Origin: Schizochytrium sp. CCTCC M209059
Lineage: Eukaryota; Sar; Bigyra; Thraustochytrida; Thraustochytriidae
NCBI GenBank assembly: GCA_000818945.1
Contig: KN805374.1
Coordinates: 96,439-160,438, forward strand
Length of the DNA: 64,000 nt
Direction: 5' to 3'
Below are positions 22,278 through 32,575 of the stretch, one piece after another; within the stretch, counting starts at the first letter, position 1, and each line of letters starts with the position of its first letter. The position numbers and the translations under genes were made by a program. The notes beneath the pieces were generated by a model. It was not told the origin of the DNA. It saw only the letters and a program-made list of their open reading frames with translations, and made no database searches.

Positions 22278-24092
22278 TTATTCCATGATAGTTCGATTGC
22301 TGCTAAAGCGGTGTCGCAAGGATGATCCCGAGCTCGCTTTTTCAGGCGAAGCGCCATCAGTAGCTGCAGGCTCGTCGAGGCTCTGGCTTGACGACGATGC
22401 GCTCTTGGTCTCCACTTCTGCCGCTTCGCTCTCCTCCTCGAGGGCCTTCTTGGCTTCCTCCTCGGCTTCCAGCGCCTTTTCAATCGGGAACATGCGCTGG
22501 CGTTCCGTGACCCAGCGCGCGCCAACATCGTCATTCGACGGGATGCGGTTATAAACGCCTGTCATGGCCGTCTCAAACCACGTAACGCGCTCCTTTGAGC
22601 GGTCCGAGCGCACAAATAGAGGGTACATGATTGCGAAAAACAGGCACAGTCCTGGAAAAGAGAAACTCAGCGACCGCGACACGAAAATCGCAGTTCCCAA
22701 CAGCACAGACCCAGCACAAAGAGTCAGCATGACGGCCTTGGTCGCATTCGGATCGGCAAAGTTGCTCAGGTTGACAATTTTTTCAAAGACGCAGGCCACC
22801 TTGTTAAGTAGCTGCGCAATTTCCTCAATCTTTTGCACAATGCGCGCGTAGCGCTGGAGCGGAGTCAAGGTCAGTTCCGGGTCCAGGTCGATCTCCTCGT
22901 TCCACAGCACCCAAGAGCTACGTTTCTCTTTCGAAGGCTGGCGCGCCGCCAAGCAGCTAATGGCAAACCCAAGAAAGCATACGACAGGGAGCAGAGGCGC
23001 CGTGACATAGCGCGAGAAAAGGAGCGACAATATAGCCCCTGCCACGGACACGACAGGATTCTCCCAAGACATGGCGTACGCAAATGCTTGTATAGGCACG
23101 CTTTCAGAAATGGCTTTCACGGCGCTCTTGATGCGCGCAGCGTTCCGCTTCAAATCAGACACAGAGTCCAAGATGGCCTGCGGCGAGCTGGCCAGTGACT
23201 TGAGCGGTCCTGCCTTGCGCTGTGGGGCCAAGTGCATGTATCCTGCGTTGACAAAGTACAGCGGCAACAGGCTGCCTCCGTACCGGTGCGCTTCGTCGAG
23301 CGTCACCGCGTGCTCCACGGTGAGCAAAAGGTTTTCGAGAAATTCGTTCTTGTCCATGGCAGTCTCCATGGCGCGACGATGTCCAGGGACGGCACGAACA
23401 GACTTTGTACGCACAGGAAAGAGTGCATAGTTGCCCGTCTCTGTGCTGTTCACTCTGCCCTCTTCGTCAATTTTGGCGTCGTAGCTAGCAAAGGGGATCC
23501 ACACGCGGCCCAGCAGCCTATCGCTGGTTTTGAGTAGGTTTTTGGACCACACAGTCACCGTGAACCCGCCGGTGATGTCGGTTATGTCAAATTCGCCCCC
23601 GATCTCCCAGACAAAGGCTTTTCCAGCTTGCTTAAAGGCAACAGGCGAGACAAACTTTTCGTCCTCGACCTGAATCTCAAAGTACGCTTTGGTGTCTCCG
23701 AACTTCTCCACCAACATTGATTTAACGCGAATGCGAATACGTCCAATCACAATGCGTGGGTGTTCGGGAGGAGTGTCGCGCGTCTTGTCAATGACGATTG
23801 TCCTCTTCACCCCCGCTGCTGTCGAGTCTGCGTCCGAGTCTGTGTCGCCCCCGTACTCGCTTCCATCGTTCGGGTCGTTTGACGAGCCCGTAGAGTTTCC
23901 TCTCTGTTGTCTGGGCATCGACTGGTCTACCAGGTTGTCGACGTTGTCGTCGATGACCTCGAGGCCGCTGCTCTTGAGCACGCGTCGCTCGAGTTCATTG
24001 AGCTGCGAGCGCACGCGGTTCTCAAACTTTTGCTTTGCTTCCGTGATGTCCAGCTCCCAGTTCTGGAAAAGTTGCTTCGCCTTGCTTGTCAT
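22278..24092 (-). CDS. C2-domain multi-pass membrane protein, function unknown
   Basis: 604 aa starting at the ATG at 24092 (MTSKAKQLFQNWELD); in-frame sequence further upstream begins at GTG and is low-complexity. The N-terminal ~45 residues are a charged amphipathic helix, followed by a Ser/Asp-rich linker. A C2-like beta-sandwich spans about residues 112-228 (IVIGRIRIRVKSMLVEK, YFEIQVEDEKF, FTVTVWSKNLLKTSDRLLGRVWIP). The Asp residues needed for calcium are mostly not at canonical loop positions. Two long hydrophobic hairpins follow at about residues 355-400 and 480-520, with an amphipathic linker between them. The C-terminal tail is acidic, then Ser-rich. The layout (C2 followed by paired hairpins) resembles the ends of MCTP proteins and reticulon-like ER-shaping proteins. 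An ER membrane-contact or shaping role is inference. Confidence 0.75.
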   Translation of the reverse strand: MTSKAKQLFQNWELDITEAKQKFENRVRSQLNELERRVLKSSGLEVIDDNVDNLVDQSMPRQQRGNSTGSSNDPNDGSEYGGDTDSDADSTAAGVKRTIVIDKTRDTPPEHPRIVIGRIRIRVKSMLVEKFGDTKAYFEIQVEDEKFVSPVAFKQAGKAFVWEIGGEFDITDITGGFTVTVWSKNLLKTSDRLLGRVWIPFASYDAKIDEEGRVNSTETGNYALFPVRTKSVRAVPGHRRAMETAMDKNEFLENLLLTVEHAVTLDEAHRYGGSLLPLYFVNAGYMHLAPQRKAGPLKSLASSPQAILDSVSDLKRNAARIKSAVKAISESVPIQAFAYAMSWENPVVSVAGAILSLLFSRYVTAPLLPVVCFLGFAISCLAARQPSKEKRSSWVLWNEEIDLDPELTLTPLQRYARIVQKIEEIAQLLNKVACVFEKIVNLSNFADPNATKAVMLTLCAGSVLLGTAIFVSRSLSFSFPGLCLFFAIMYPLFVRSDRSKERVTWFETAMTGVYNRIPSNDDVGARWVTERQRMFPIEKALEAEEEAKKALEEESEAAEVETKSASSSSQSLDEPAATDGASPEKASSGSSLRHRFSSNRTIME

Positions 24093-26228
24093 CGTGTCCG
24101 GCTTTTCGCTGCTGCTGCTGCTGCTGCTGCCGACGTCTCCTACTTGCTGCTCTGCTGCTCGCTCGCGCGTCACAGCTTTGTGTTTGTTTGTCCAGTCTCG
24201 TCTGCGCCGTGGTCCAGGCCAGGTCCAGCCCGCCCTGCGCGGCGCGTTGGTCGACAGACACACGCCGGCTCGCAGGCACGTCGCGGCGCGAGCAGATCTC
24301 GCCGCACGTGCGGAGGCTGCGCGGGCGCGAGGCTGCGCGGACTCTCCTTTTGTCTCGCTCGCTCGCTCTCGCTCGCTCTCCGGGTGCGGCTCACAGATCG
24401 GGGTCTGGACTCTCTCTCTTACGAGCTTTGGCCTCGTCTCACCAGGCTCATCTTCTTCGTGCGCCTCGCCCTGTGCCCTCGCCGCGGTCTGCAGAACGCA
24501 AAGGCGTAATCTGTGGCTCGCTAGGCTAGGATAAGATAGGATTAGAGAGCGCCTCGGAGACCGCGACGGCGACCCCTTGATTAGGCGCCTCGCGCAGCGT
24601 TGAGCCTCCCTCGTGAGCTCGAGCAGCTTCTGTGGTGCAATGACGTGCGCAAAGAATGCGACGCTGAGCAGTGAATGTCAAAATGTCATCATATGGCTGA
24701 GACAGCAAAAGGGCTTTGCTCGACTGAAGACGTCCGGCGGAATGTGAATGACGCAGTCTGCCGCGCAAGAATGCAAAGCCCGAGCCTTAAGTTTCGCGCA
24801 TGCTTGAACGGCTTGGTGATCTTTTCCATCGTTTGTCGCAGTCTCTACAGATCCGGCATACCGTGAGACCTTGCGAGCGCGACTGCGCAACCAGAAAGCA
24901 TCAGAGCGCTTGTACAAGGTTAGCTAGGCCCAGTGACCGCCGAGGCACAATGACCAGCCACAAGCAACCACACCACTTTGGCTATACTACCTAGTAGACA
25001 GAAAAGAAAAAAGAATTGCGGGGACTTGCAATCATAAAGCTTCTCGAGCTCAGACATGTGAATGAACGAACCTGAAGAAACCAGTCCAAGATTAGCCACA
25101 GGAGGCGTACGTATGTCCTCTCCTTACGATTATGCTGGCTAGTCGTCAGCAGTGGTCACGACGCGAGGTTGCGCTTCTCCTCCAAGCCTTGACTCGCCGC
25201 ACCCGACGGACATACAGTCCAATCTTTCGCCTGGGACACCTGGCTTACCCACTTCCCCCCCCCCCAAGAATCGGTCCCGGCCGGCACAAGTCCCGGGCCT
25301 TTTCACACGATGCGCGTGTCCTACGCAGACGCGTCCACTTACTCCACCCATGTGCCCCGCCTCCAGCGCCAATCTTCCTTCCACGTCCTCGCGTTATTCC
25401 CCCGGGCTCGCCCGCTCTCGAAAGAGATCGATGCTCCTCTTTCCGCCTGGGCTGCCAGCTCCTGCTGCTGCCCAAGCTCGCGATGTCGACGCCGGCCATG
25501 GCAGCTTGCAAAACCTCCGACCCGCGCCGAGATCCACGCCCTCGTACGCGTGCTCCAGCCCGCCATCTCCGCGCTCGCCTAGCTCGCCTAGCTCGGACCG
25601 GCGCCGTGCGTCTCTAAGCGTCCAGGGTCAGTGATGCTGGGTGCGCCATCTCACCGTCACCATGCGCGACGCGAGCCTGCCGCCGGCGGCGGTACCACCC
25701 GCCGCGCCCGGCCTCGTCTCCGTCTCGCCGTCTCGCCGCCTCGCCCGCCTCGCCTCGCTCCGGCCGCGCGCCGTCGCAGCTGCCGCGCGGGCGCGTGGAC
25801 GCGTCCATGCCGCGCAAAAAGCGTCCCAAGTGACTGCATTGCGCGGCACGTGCAGGCCGCGCAGCGCGTGCAGCGCCTGGAGCCGCCTGCCCGCTCGCTT
25901 CTCCTCCGGCCGCGGCGCGAGCGGGCGCGGGTCGACTCGGAGCGCCGCAGCGCGACGGGCGCGCAGGCAGATCGCGAACGCGGGGGCGGCGCCGGCGAGC
26001 GAGACGAGACGAGACGAGACGCGACGCGCGGGAGTCCGGCGCGAGCTGGCGAGCTGGAGCGACTTGCGCGCGAGAGCGCCATCAGCGACTGGCGCAAAAC
26101 CGAGACGCAGAAGGCAAGGCTCGAGGCGGAGGGCCAAGGCGACCGCGCGCCGGGAGGCGAGGCGCGGGAAAGGGAGAGGGTCTCGCTGGGCGGACGTGCC
26201 GAGATAAGCAAGGAGCGAGAGCCAGGTC
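24093..26228. other. Divergent intergenic region, C2 protein / bZIP
   Basis: 2.1 kb, mostly GC-rich, with a CAG run (24108-24127) just upstream of the C2 gene. It also has GCTC units near 24355-24380, a poly-C run near 25255-25265 and GACGA units near 26001-26020. Open frames have skewed composition and no domains. No gene supported. Confidence 0.5.
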
Positions 26229-26239
26229 ATGACAGAGAT

Positions 26240-26274
<35 letters not shown>

Positions 26275-28112
26275 TGCAGGACCAGGAGCGAAACCAGATG
26301 CAGCAACAAGAACAATATCAACAACATTGGAATCCTCAGCCCTGTGCCTGTTCCTGCGCCTGTGGCAGCAGCAGCAACAGCAGCAACAGCAGCAGCAGTA
26401 GCAGCGGCGGCGGCGGCGGCGTAGATGAACGAGGCAATGTGGAATCCGAGAATGGCCAGCCATGGCAGAACAAACATGAAAACCTACCTCCAGGAGATGA
26501 CTTCCTCGCAGGCGCCTTGTTCGGGAACAACGAGTTCATGATCGACCTCGACTTTTCCTATGCGGACCAGAATCTCTTCGCAACAGACATTGAACCGAGC
26601 CAGGGAAAGACCGCCGTCGCCAAAGACGCCGAGGAGACGCAGGCGCAATCGCAAGCTCAATCGTATGGCGGATCGCCTCCTGCGGGCTTGTCATCACCTG
26701 AAACAGTGGACGAGACAGGATCGAAACCGCAAAAAGATCTTGATCCCAAGGCCTGGCTGAAACGCCGCCGCGAGCAAATTGCCCGGGCCAGCCGCAAGGC
26801 TCGCGAAAAGCGCAGAAACCAGGTCAGCGTGCTGCAAGAGGAAAATGACCGTCTCCGCAGTGAACGGGCAGGCTTTCTGAAAACGATCGCGGACCTGCAG
26901 CTCAAGGTGAGCGAGATTCGCAATAGCGGAAAGGCAGACGGACGCATCGAAAACGAGTTGCTTCGTGTCCAACTTCAAGAGCACAAAGAGTTCCTCAGCG
27001 GCTGCTTCAAGCTCCATCACGGACTCCCTTCCACGGACAATGCCTTTGATCATCTCTACGCAAAGGGATGCAGCTTTGCTAAAACTTATGTACACACACT
27101 CTTGTCGCGCTCCGTGCGCGAGGCTTGGACGCCCACCAAACTTCCGAAGCAGTATTTTCAGGCGCTCTCTCCCGGATACGATGTGACCGCCTCGCATCGT
27201 CTGGTCAACACCCCAACCAACAGGTCTCTGTCGGTGCGCATCGATTTCGCCTTTCAGGATATTCCTGTCGACGCCCTTGCCGAAGCGTACTGGCGCATGT
27301 GGAGCAACGTCGAACTCATTCGTCAAAGCTTCGACATCGACTTTCCGATCAAAATTACAACGCTCAAAGTCCCAGGTCACTCTTCCGAGTCTTTCGGGAC
27401 CTACTGCTACCACGAGGACGTTGAACCTCCCAAGAAACCGGCAGAGTGGGTCTATGTCACCTCACGCACTCGCGAAAAGGTCGTCAAGTCAACCTTGGGC
27501 CTTCCTGCTGCGCAAACGCCGGGCCTTGTGAGGGGTCTTTCTCGGGAGGCTGCAACGCAAGCCTGGCTCGCCACCTCGCGAGCCGCGCACGCGTCAGCAA
27601 CGTCTTCAACTTCTACAACTCGCGCACCCAAGCAAACGCCTAATGCAAGCGCCAAACAGGAGGCTGCTTCCAAGTCGCGCAAGCGGAAGCGAACCAAGGA
27701 AGCTGCCGCTCTCGGAACCTTTGGAAAGACCAATGGCTGGGTTCTGGCCCGCTGTACGACAGAACACTCCCCAGTCGAGTCGAGGGAGGCTTCTCGGCGT
27801 CGTATCACTTCTCTTCTCATGGAAGGTGGCGTGCTCTGGGAGCAAGGCATCATTCGTGAGGACCAAGACCTTGAGGCAAGCTTTACCGATTCGCAAGATA
27901 CCGAACATCTCGTCGAACGCGAGTCATGCACGCGTCTTGCCATTGTCGCCTCGATGCCTCTCGACGTGAACATGAACATCCTCGGCTCGTACAAGGACGT
28001 CGTCCTCGAGAATGGCGAGCTCAGTGAGAAGTTTTGCAGAGCTCTCGAAATGTTCTATCTCTTTTCCAAGCAAATCTTTCAGCAAATCAAGCTCGTCCAA
28101 GACAACGCCTGA
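26229..28112 (+). CDS. bZIP transcription factor with a long C-terminal domain
   Basis: 627 aa from the ATG at 26229. Gln-, Ser- and Gly-rich tracts fill the first ~75 residues. An acidic segment (GDDFLAGALFGNNEFMIDLDFSYA in two pieces) may be an activation region. The bZIP lies at about residues 175-230. Its basic part has KRRREQIARASRKAREKRR, and the zipper heptads carry Leu, Leu, Phe, Leu, Ile. The Asn of the canonical N-x7-R signature is absent. After it comes a ~300-residue folded-looking region (GCFKLHHGLPSTDNAF, YVHTLLSRSVREAW, LSVRIDFAFQDIPVDALAEAYW, and a final block near VASMPLDVNMNILGSYKDV). This arrangement recalls stramenopile bZIPs with a START-like second half. The long Ala/Ser/Lys linker near residues 455-500 is disordered. 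Target genes are unknown. It converges on GPCR 1. Confidence 0.82.
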
Positions 28113-28310
28113 ATAAAAAGAAGGCTATACCCCCGAGGCGTTGATGAAGTCTCTCTGTATGTGTTTTACCCAAGCTACTTTATTTGTATACCACCCAAGT
28201 CAGTCCTACGTCTCTACTTCTGAGATCGAATGTTCTTTTTTACCCCCAAAGAAAAAGGGACCGTGATGAGCAGCTTGTGTCGACGAGTCTTTTTCTCTGT
28301 GATCTTCTCT
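28113..28310. other. Convergent 3' intergenic region, bZIP / GPCR 1
   Basis: 198 bp between the two stop codons. AATAAA occurs directly at the bZIP stop (28112). No gene. Confidence 0.5.
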
Positions 28311-29730
28311 CTACGTTTGCGAATTAAGCAGCTCTGCGGTGCTCGCCGTTACGCGCGAAGGATCCATCGTTGATCTCACAACATTTGATGGCTCCAGCGA
28401 TGCTTTGCTTGCAAGATTGCTCATGCTGGTTGGGCGCACTCGATGGAGAATCCGTCTTCGGAAAAAGCTTGCAACGGGGCTTCGTCCAAGACGCGAATAG
28501 TGTTCCTGCGATGTCAAACGCGCGTATTCAAGTCGAGTCAGTTCTTCTCCATACTTACGTTCACGCGATCTTCTCAAAAGCTCGTGGACTTCTCTTGTTC
28601 TCCCGACTTACCTTCCATGACATGGGTAGGAACGCAAACAGCATGGCCTGGTTCATGGTACGATTGCAGAATCCGTAAATGAGCGGCGAGCACAAGCTAC
28701 TTGCAGCAGCCGAAACCCCCAAGCAAATTTCTGCAACACTCTGCACAGAAATCATTTCGTCCGTGAACACATGATACAGAACGAACATAAAATAGATGTA
28801 AAGTGGTGTCCACAGCACGAAGATCGAAGCACACATCATAATCATGAGTCTTGTTGCGCGGTTCTGCTGCGCCGCGCGCCGGACCGCGTCCTTGTTTCGC
28901 CCCGTTGACGATGCCCTCGTAGGCCTTGAGAAAAAGGTTATGCCTCCGCGTTTCGGTGTAGTCGGGGTAGACGATGCTGCGTCCTGGCGCGAATGCTGCG
29001 CCGTCTGTGCAGCAGCCATCGTCTTGCGCATTACCTTGTGAACTTTGTAGTACGTGAACACAATAAAGCTAATCGGCACCATCATAAAGGTTCCGCACGG
29101 CAGGAGCACCGCCCAGTTATAAATTGGATTGCAAAAGGCTCCCGAAGAAAGCATTCGCGCTCGCGTCACCAGCGAATAATAACCGCCAAGAGTAAGCATC
29201 AGACCCCAGACGCCAAAAATGTACGTTGTGCGGACCCTACGAAAGGGCACATTCTTGTTCTTGATCATCTTGCTTCGACGCGCATAGGCAATCCAGCTGA
29301 GAGAAAAAACCGTGCAATGACATGTAGCTACGATTGTGAATCCATACATACTGCATCCCGTCTCTCCGCCCAGAAACTGTCCCTTTTGCGCCATGGTCCC
29401 CCCGTGGAAAATGACAATGAGGATGCCTACGGCCAGGTCCGTCAGGGCTTGTCCGACAACTTGAAGAAGGAATACTTGCCTACGTAGCTTTGTGTCGCGC
29501 ATGACGCCAACGACAATGCTCAAGTTCGAAATACATATAATGACCCCGAGAACAGTTAGCACTGGATAGTAGATGCGCATCGCGGGAAGCTTGTAGACGT
29601 CCCAATCAACAAACTGATCTGGAAAATCATCATCGCAGTCGAAAAGCTGTGACGCGTGCACTGAAGTGCCTTTCACGTCGCTCAGGTTGAGCGTGAACCC
29701 GCACACGTGCAAAAGCTCGGACTGGTTCAT
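28311..29730 (-). CDS. Rhodopsin-like (class A) GPCR 1, two exons
   Basis: Exons, in transcription order, are 29730-28612 and 28505-28311, for 437 aa. Seven hydrophobic segments are visible, starting with YYPVLTVLGVIICISNLSIVVG. Class A landmarks: Asn in TM1, Asp in TM2 (QALTDLAVG), Cys before TM3 (GGETGC), WTP in TM6 (VLWTPLYIYF), and SPLIYGF in TM7 in place of NPxxY. The DRY position reads AYARR. An intracellular loop 3 of ~60 residues is Ser/Thr/Arg-rich. The unspliced frame stops 16 codons after a perfect AAG|GTAAGT donor. Using a TCGCAG acceptor 106 nt on, the frame continues for 64 more residues. The start is the ATG at 29730; the upstream TTG extension was rejected. Ligand and G-protein partner are unknown. 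It is a paralogue of the gene at 30779. Confidence 0.85.
28506..28611 (-). other. Intron in the C-tail of GPCR 1 (106 nt)
   Basis: GTAAGT donor (plus-strand ACTTAC at 28606-28611), CAG acceptor (plus-strand CTG at 28506-28508), phase 0. The intron is in the cytoplasmic tail after the last TM helix. Confidence 0.72.
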
Positions 29731-30778
29731 CGCACGAAAAAGTTGTAGATGCCTGCACAGTAAAGTCAAGAGTGCCTATAAATTTGACGAGCAAGAATGG
29801 ATTCTCGCTTTGTTCGATCCACTACCGAGCTTGATCGTGATCTCGATATGCTCACCGTCACACTTTTCCTTTCTCGTTTTGTTTCGTGGTATCGAGCATC
29901 CATGCCCGTTGTCACTTTTTAACGTGAGGCGTCGCTCGTACCACCCCTGCCTCCCAAATTTGATGGCTTGGGACGCAGCATGCATACTACGTTAGGCGGA
30001 AGATGTTTCGAGTCCATCACAGATAGCATCGGCAAAGAAGCCAGCGAGGACCAACCGATAAGCAAAAAGAAAGCAAACCAACAGAGACACATGCAAATGG
30101 AATAGGCTACATGTTTTCAATGATTAAAAAAAAATAGGATACAAGCAACATGTCCCTAGCACCACAGTAACCGTAACGGATGCTCCAACGTAAGTTAGAC
30201 TACCATTGCCAGCCAAGCGGAGTCACTCAGCCAGGAATGAACACAACATCGTCGCGCCTGTCCATCAGAAAGAGTCCCACTTTCTGAGTGAGAGACGCGC
30301 TTGGTGCGAGGGAAGAGGAGCTGAGGCACAGACGGTGTGACAGGAACTTTAAAGGATTGCCCGCGTTTCTGCTCGTGCGATCATGGACCCCCCAACTTTT
30401 GGGGGGAAGGGCGGGGCGACATCAATGCAGGCTTGGAAGTGGATTGACGAGAAGAGAGGGACCACGAAAGAGGACGCCCAGTCGCGAAAGGGCTCTTTCG
30501 CATTAAGTAGTGCCACCTTTTGCGACTCTTTATAAGTAGAGGCAGAATAGCCGTAGGACTTGCACATTTTGAGGGTCGTGAGATCCATTTCAGTATGTTC
30601 CACGCTGCTCCAACCAAGACGGCCCGGCGACAATTCATGGACTCCGCGGACGTACGCATGCGGTTGCGCAAAAAGCGCGTACGCGAAGCGTCGCCTCGCG
30701 ACCGAACTAGACCCAAATCATCTTTCCTCGGACGCGAATATCTAATAGACGGAGCACGAGCGCGAAGGCATCATAAAC
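29731..30778. other. Divergent intergenic region between the two GPCR genes
   Basis: 1,048 bp between two paralogous, head-to-head receptor genes. It contains an A-run at 30124-30133 and a TATAAGTA at 30531. No gene seen. Both promoters must lie here. Confidence 0.5.
30531..30538 (+). promoter_or_regulatory. Possible TATA-like element of GPCR 2
   Basis: TATAAGTA about 250 bp upstream of the GPCR 2 start codon. The distance allows a 5' UTR of ordinary length, but nothing else supports it. Confidence 0.25.
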
Positions 30779-32413
30779 ATGGAGCATAACAAGCGGAACG
30801 TCAATGCATCGAGTGTTGCGTTAGCCTCTTTGGTTTGCGCTGCAGGAGGCGATCCTTCTGGCGACATTTTGCAGGGTTTCGAAGGAAAGCTGGCCGCTTC
30901 TGCATTATGCGACTGCAGCACCTCTGTCGTAAACGTGGACCTTGACTGGAGCCTGTCCTCCAAGCCCGGTAACATTCTCTACTACGTCGTATTGGGCATT
31001 CTTGGTATCAGCGTCGTGATTGCTAACATGGCAATCATCATAGGCATAGCGAGAGACCGCAAAATTCAGCAATTACACAACCTCTTGGTTGCTGGTCAAG
31101 CGTTGAGCGACCTACCCGTTGGCCTTCTCGCGGCCATCTTTAATCTCGGGTCGCTCTTCAACAATGGCCAGATCCTTGGGGGCGAAGCCGGATGTGCAGT
31201 CTACGGTTTCGGCATTGTGGCAACGTGCCAGACCACTGTGTTTTCCTTGTGTCTCATTGCGTACTCGCGTAAAGTTCGTATTCTCGATAATGCGCACGTG
31301 CCCATGCGTCGAATGTTGCTTTTGTACTGCTGCGGCGTCTGGGGCGGGTCCATGGCCCTGATGGGTATCTATGTGCTCCTTACCACAGCGCGCATGTCGT
31401 GCTCGCGTGCCTTTTGCAACCCGATATGGAACGTGGAGCTCATCATCGTGAATGGTATAACGCTTGGGCTGCCAATTGTGTACACTGTTTCCGTGTACTA
31501 TCGTATTCACCGCCGGCTCAAAGAGACAATGCGCGCCGTCGAGACAACGCTCTGTACGCGCACCGGGCACGACATTTACTCGCGCAACAAGACTACGCGA
31601 CTCATGATTCTCACGAGCGGCAGCATCCTCGTGCTCTGGACCCCGCTTTACATTTTCTACCTCTTTAGCGTCTACAAGCTCGCCGTAGGACGCGATCCGG
31701 GCGGCATGCAGGTCATGGAGCGACTTCTTGGTCTTTCTGCCGTGGGCAGCAGCTTGGCCAGCCCCATCATTTACGCATTCAAGAATAAGACGCTAAAGCT
31801 TGCGATGCAGTACAGTTTCTTACCTCAAGAGTGGAAGCTTGCGGCAGCAGACCGCGAGCAGGCGAGAGCGTTGGTCAAGCAGCAACGACGAAACGCTTCG
31901 CAGCATCAAATCAGTTCGACAGATAGCTCCCGGGTTGGTGATCAGGATTGTACGATGCGCTGTCCATGCATTTTCAAGTCTCATGACCTCTGCAAATGGC
32001 TCTTTGGTCGCTCGAACTTTCATGGTCGTCTTGCCGCCGTGACCTCGGATGTGAGATGGCCTGTTTCGCATGAGCAGTCGGACAAGGCCCCAGGTCTCGC
32101 TCAAGCGCGGGCGATCTTCAAGAGAGGGCCGGGTGAAGGCCGAGACCCCGAAGGACAATTCGCTGCAGTCGACGAGGCTGCCATGGAGCAGGTGATCGCT
32201 CGAGATCGTGAGGAGCACGCTTCATTTTGGGAACAAGGACACTTTGCGCCTCGTGCTGCGCATTTGCATGCCAACGTTTGCCGGCGCCCATCCTGCAGCA
32301 TCGACGAAGAGGACCATGAACATGATGCTAGCGACAGTGACGTTGACATCGCATGCAAGGCGAATCTTGAGGATTATGCGGTCTCGGAAAATACATCAAT
32401 GCAGCTCTCATGA
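30779..32413 (+). CDS. Rhodopsin-like (class A) GPCR 2, long C-tail
   Basis: 544 aa, single exon, ATG at 30779. TM1 begins at about residue 64 (NILYYVVLGILGISVVIANM). Shared class A features: Asp in TM2 (QALSDLPVG), Cys before TM3 (GGEAGC), WTP in TM6 (VLWTPLYIFYLF), and SPIIYAF in TM7 instead of NPxxY. The DRY site reads AYSRK. Loop 3 is short (about 25 residues), unlike GPCR 1. The cytoplasmic tail is about 190 residues, with a Cys cluster shortly after TM7 (RCPCIFKSHDLCKW) that could be palmitoylated or bind metal, and a final acidic part. Near-identical blocks with GPCR 1 (RLMI, LWTPLYI, LPQEWK versus LPMSWK, SRAFCNPIWN versus SGAFCNPIYN) show duplication. Ligand unknown. Confidence 0.88.
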   Translation: MEHNKRNVNASSVALASLVCAAGGDPSGDILQGFEGKLAASALCDCSTSVVNVDLDWSLSSKPGNILYYVVLGILGISVVIANMAIIIGIARDRKIQQLHNLLVAGQALSDLPVGLLAAIFNLGSLFNNGQILGGEAGCAVYGFGIVATCQTTVFSLCLIAYSRKVRILDNAHVPMRRMLLLYCCGVWGGSMALMGIYVLLTTARMSCSRAFCNPIWNVELIIVNGITLGLPIVYTVSVYYRIHRRLKETMRAVETTLCTRTGHDIYSRNKTTRLMILTSGSILVLWTPLYIFYLFSVYKLAVGRDPGGMQVMERLLGLSAVGSSLASPIIYAFKNKTLKLAMQYSFLPQEWKLAAADREQARALVKQQRRNASQHQISSTDSSRVGDQDCTMRCPCIFKSHDLCKWLFGRSNFHGRLAAVTSDVRWPVSHEQSDKAPGLAQARAIFKRGPGEGRDPEGQFAAVDEAAMEQVIARDREEHASFWEQGHFAPRAAHLHANVCRRPSCSIDEEDHEHDASDSDVDIACKANLEDYAVSENTSMQLS

Positions 32414-32575
32414 TCCGAGAGAGTAGACCGAAGGCGATCTCAGAACCAACAACAGGATGATCATCATGTCAAATTTGCGATTTTTTTCCCCTTTTTTTTT
32501 CGGTTTTTATGTGTCTAGTTTGAACGAAGGCCAGCGCCGCTTCTTCGTAAAGTCTGGTTTATAGTGCAGCAGTCT
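32414..32575. other. Short convergent intergenic region
   Basis: 162 bp between the GPCR 2 and ALDH stop codons, with T-rich stretches at 32481-32505. No gene. Confidence 0.55.

Noticed and set aside
24093..24263. N-terminal extension of the C2 protein
   Set aside because: It starts at GTG and encodes Arg/Ser-rich low-complexity sequence. The ATG at 24092 begins the amphipathic helix.
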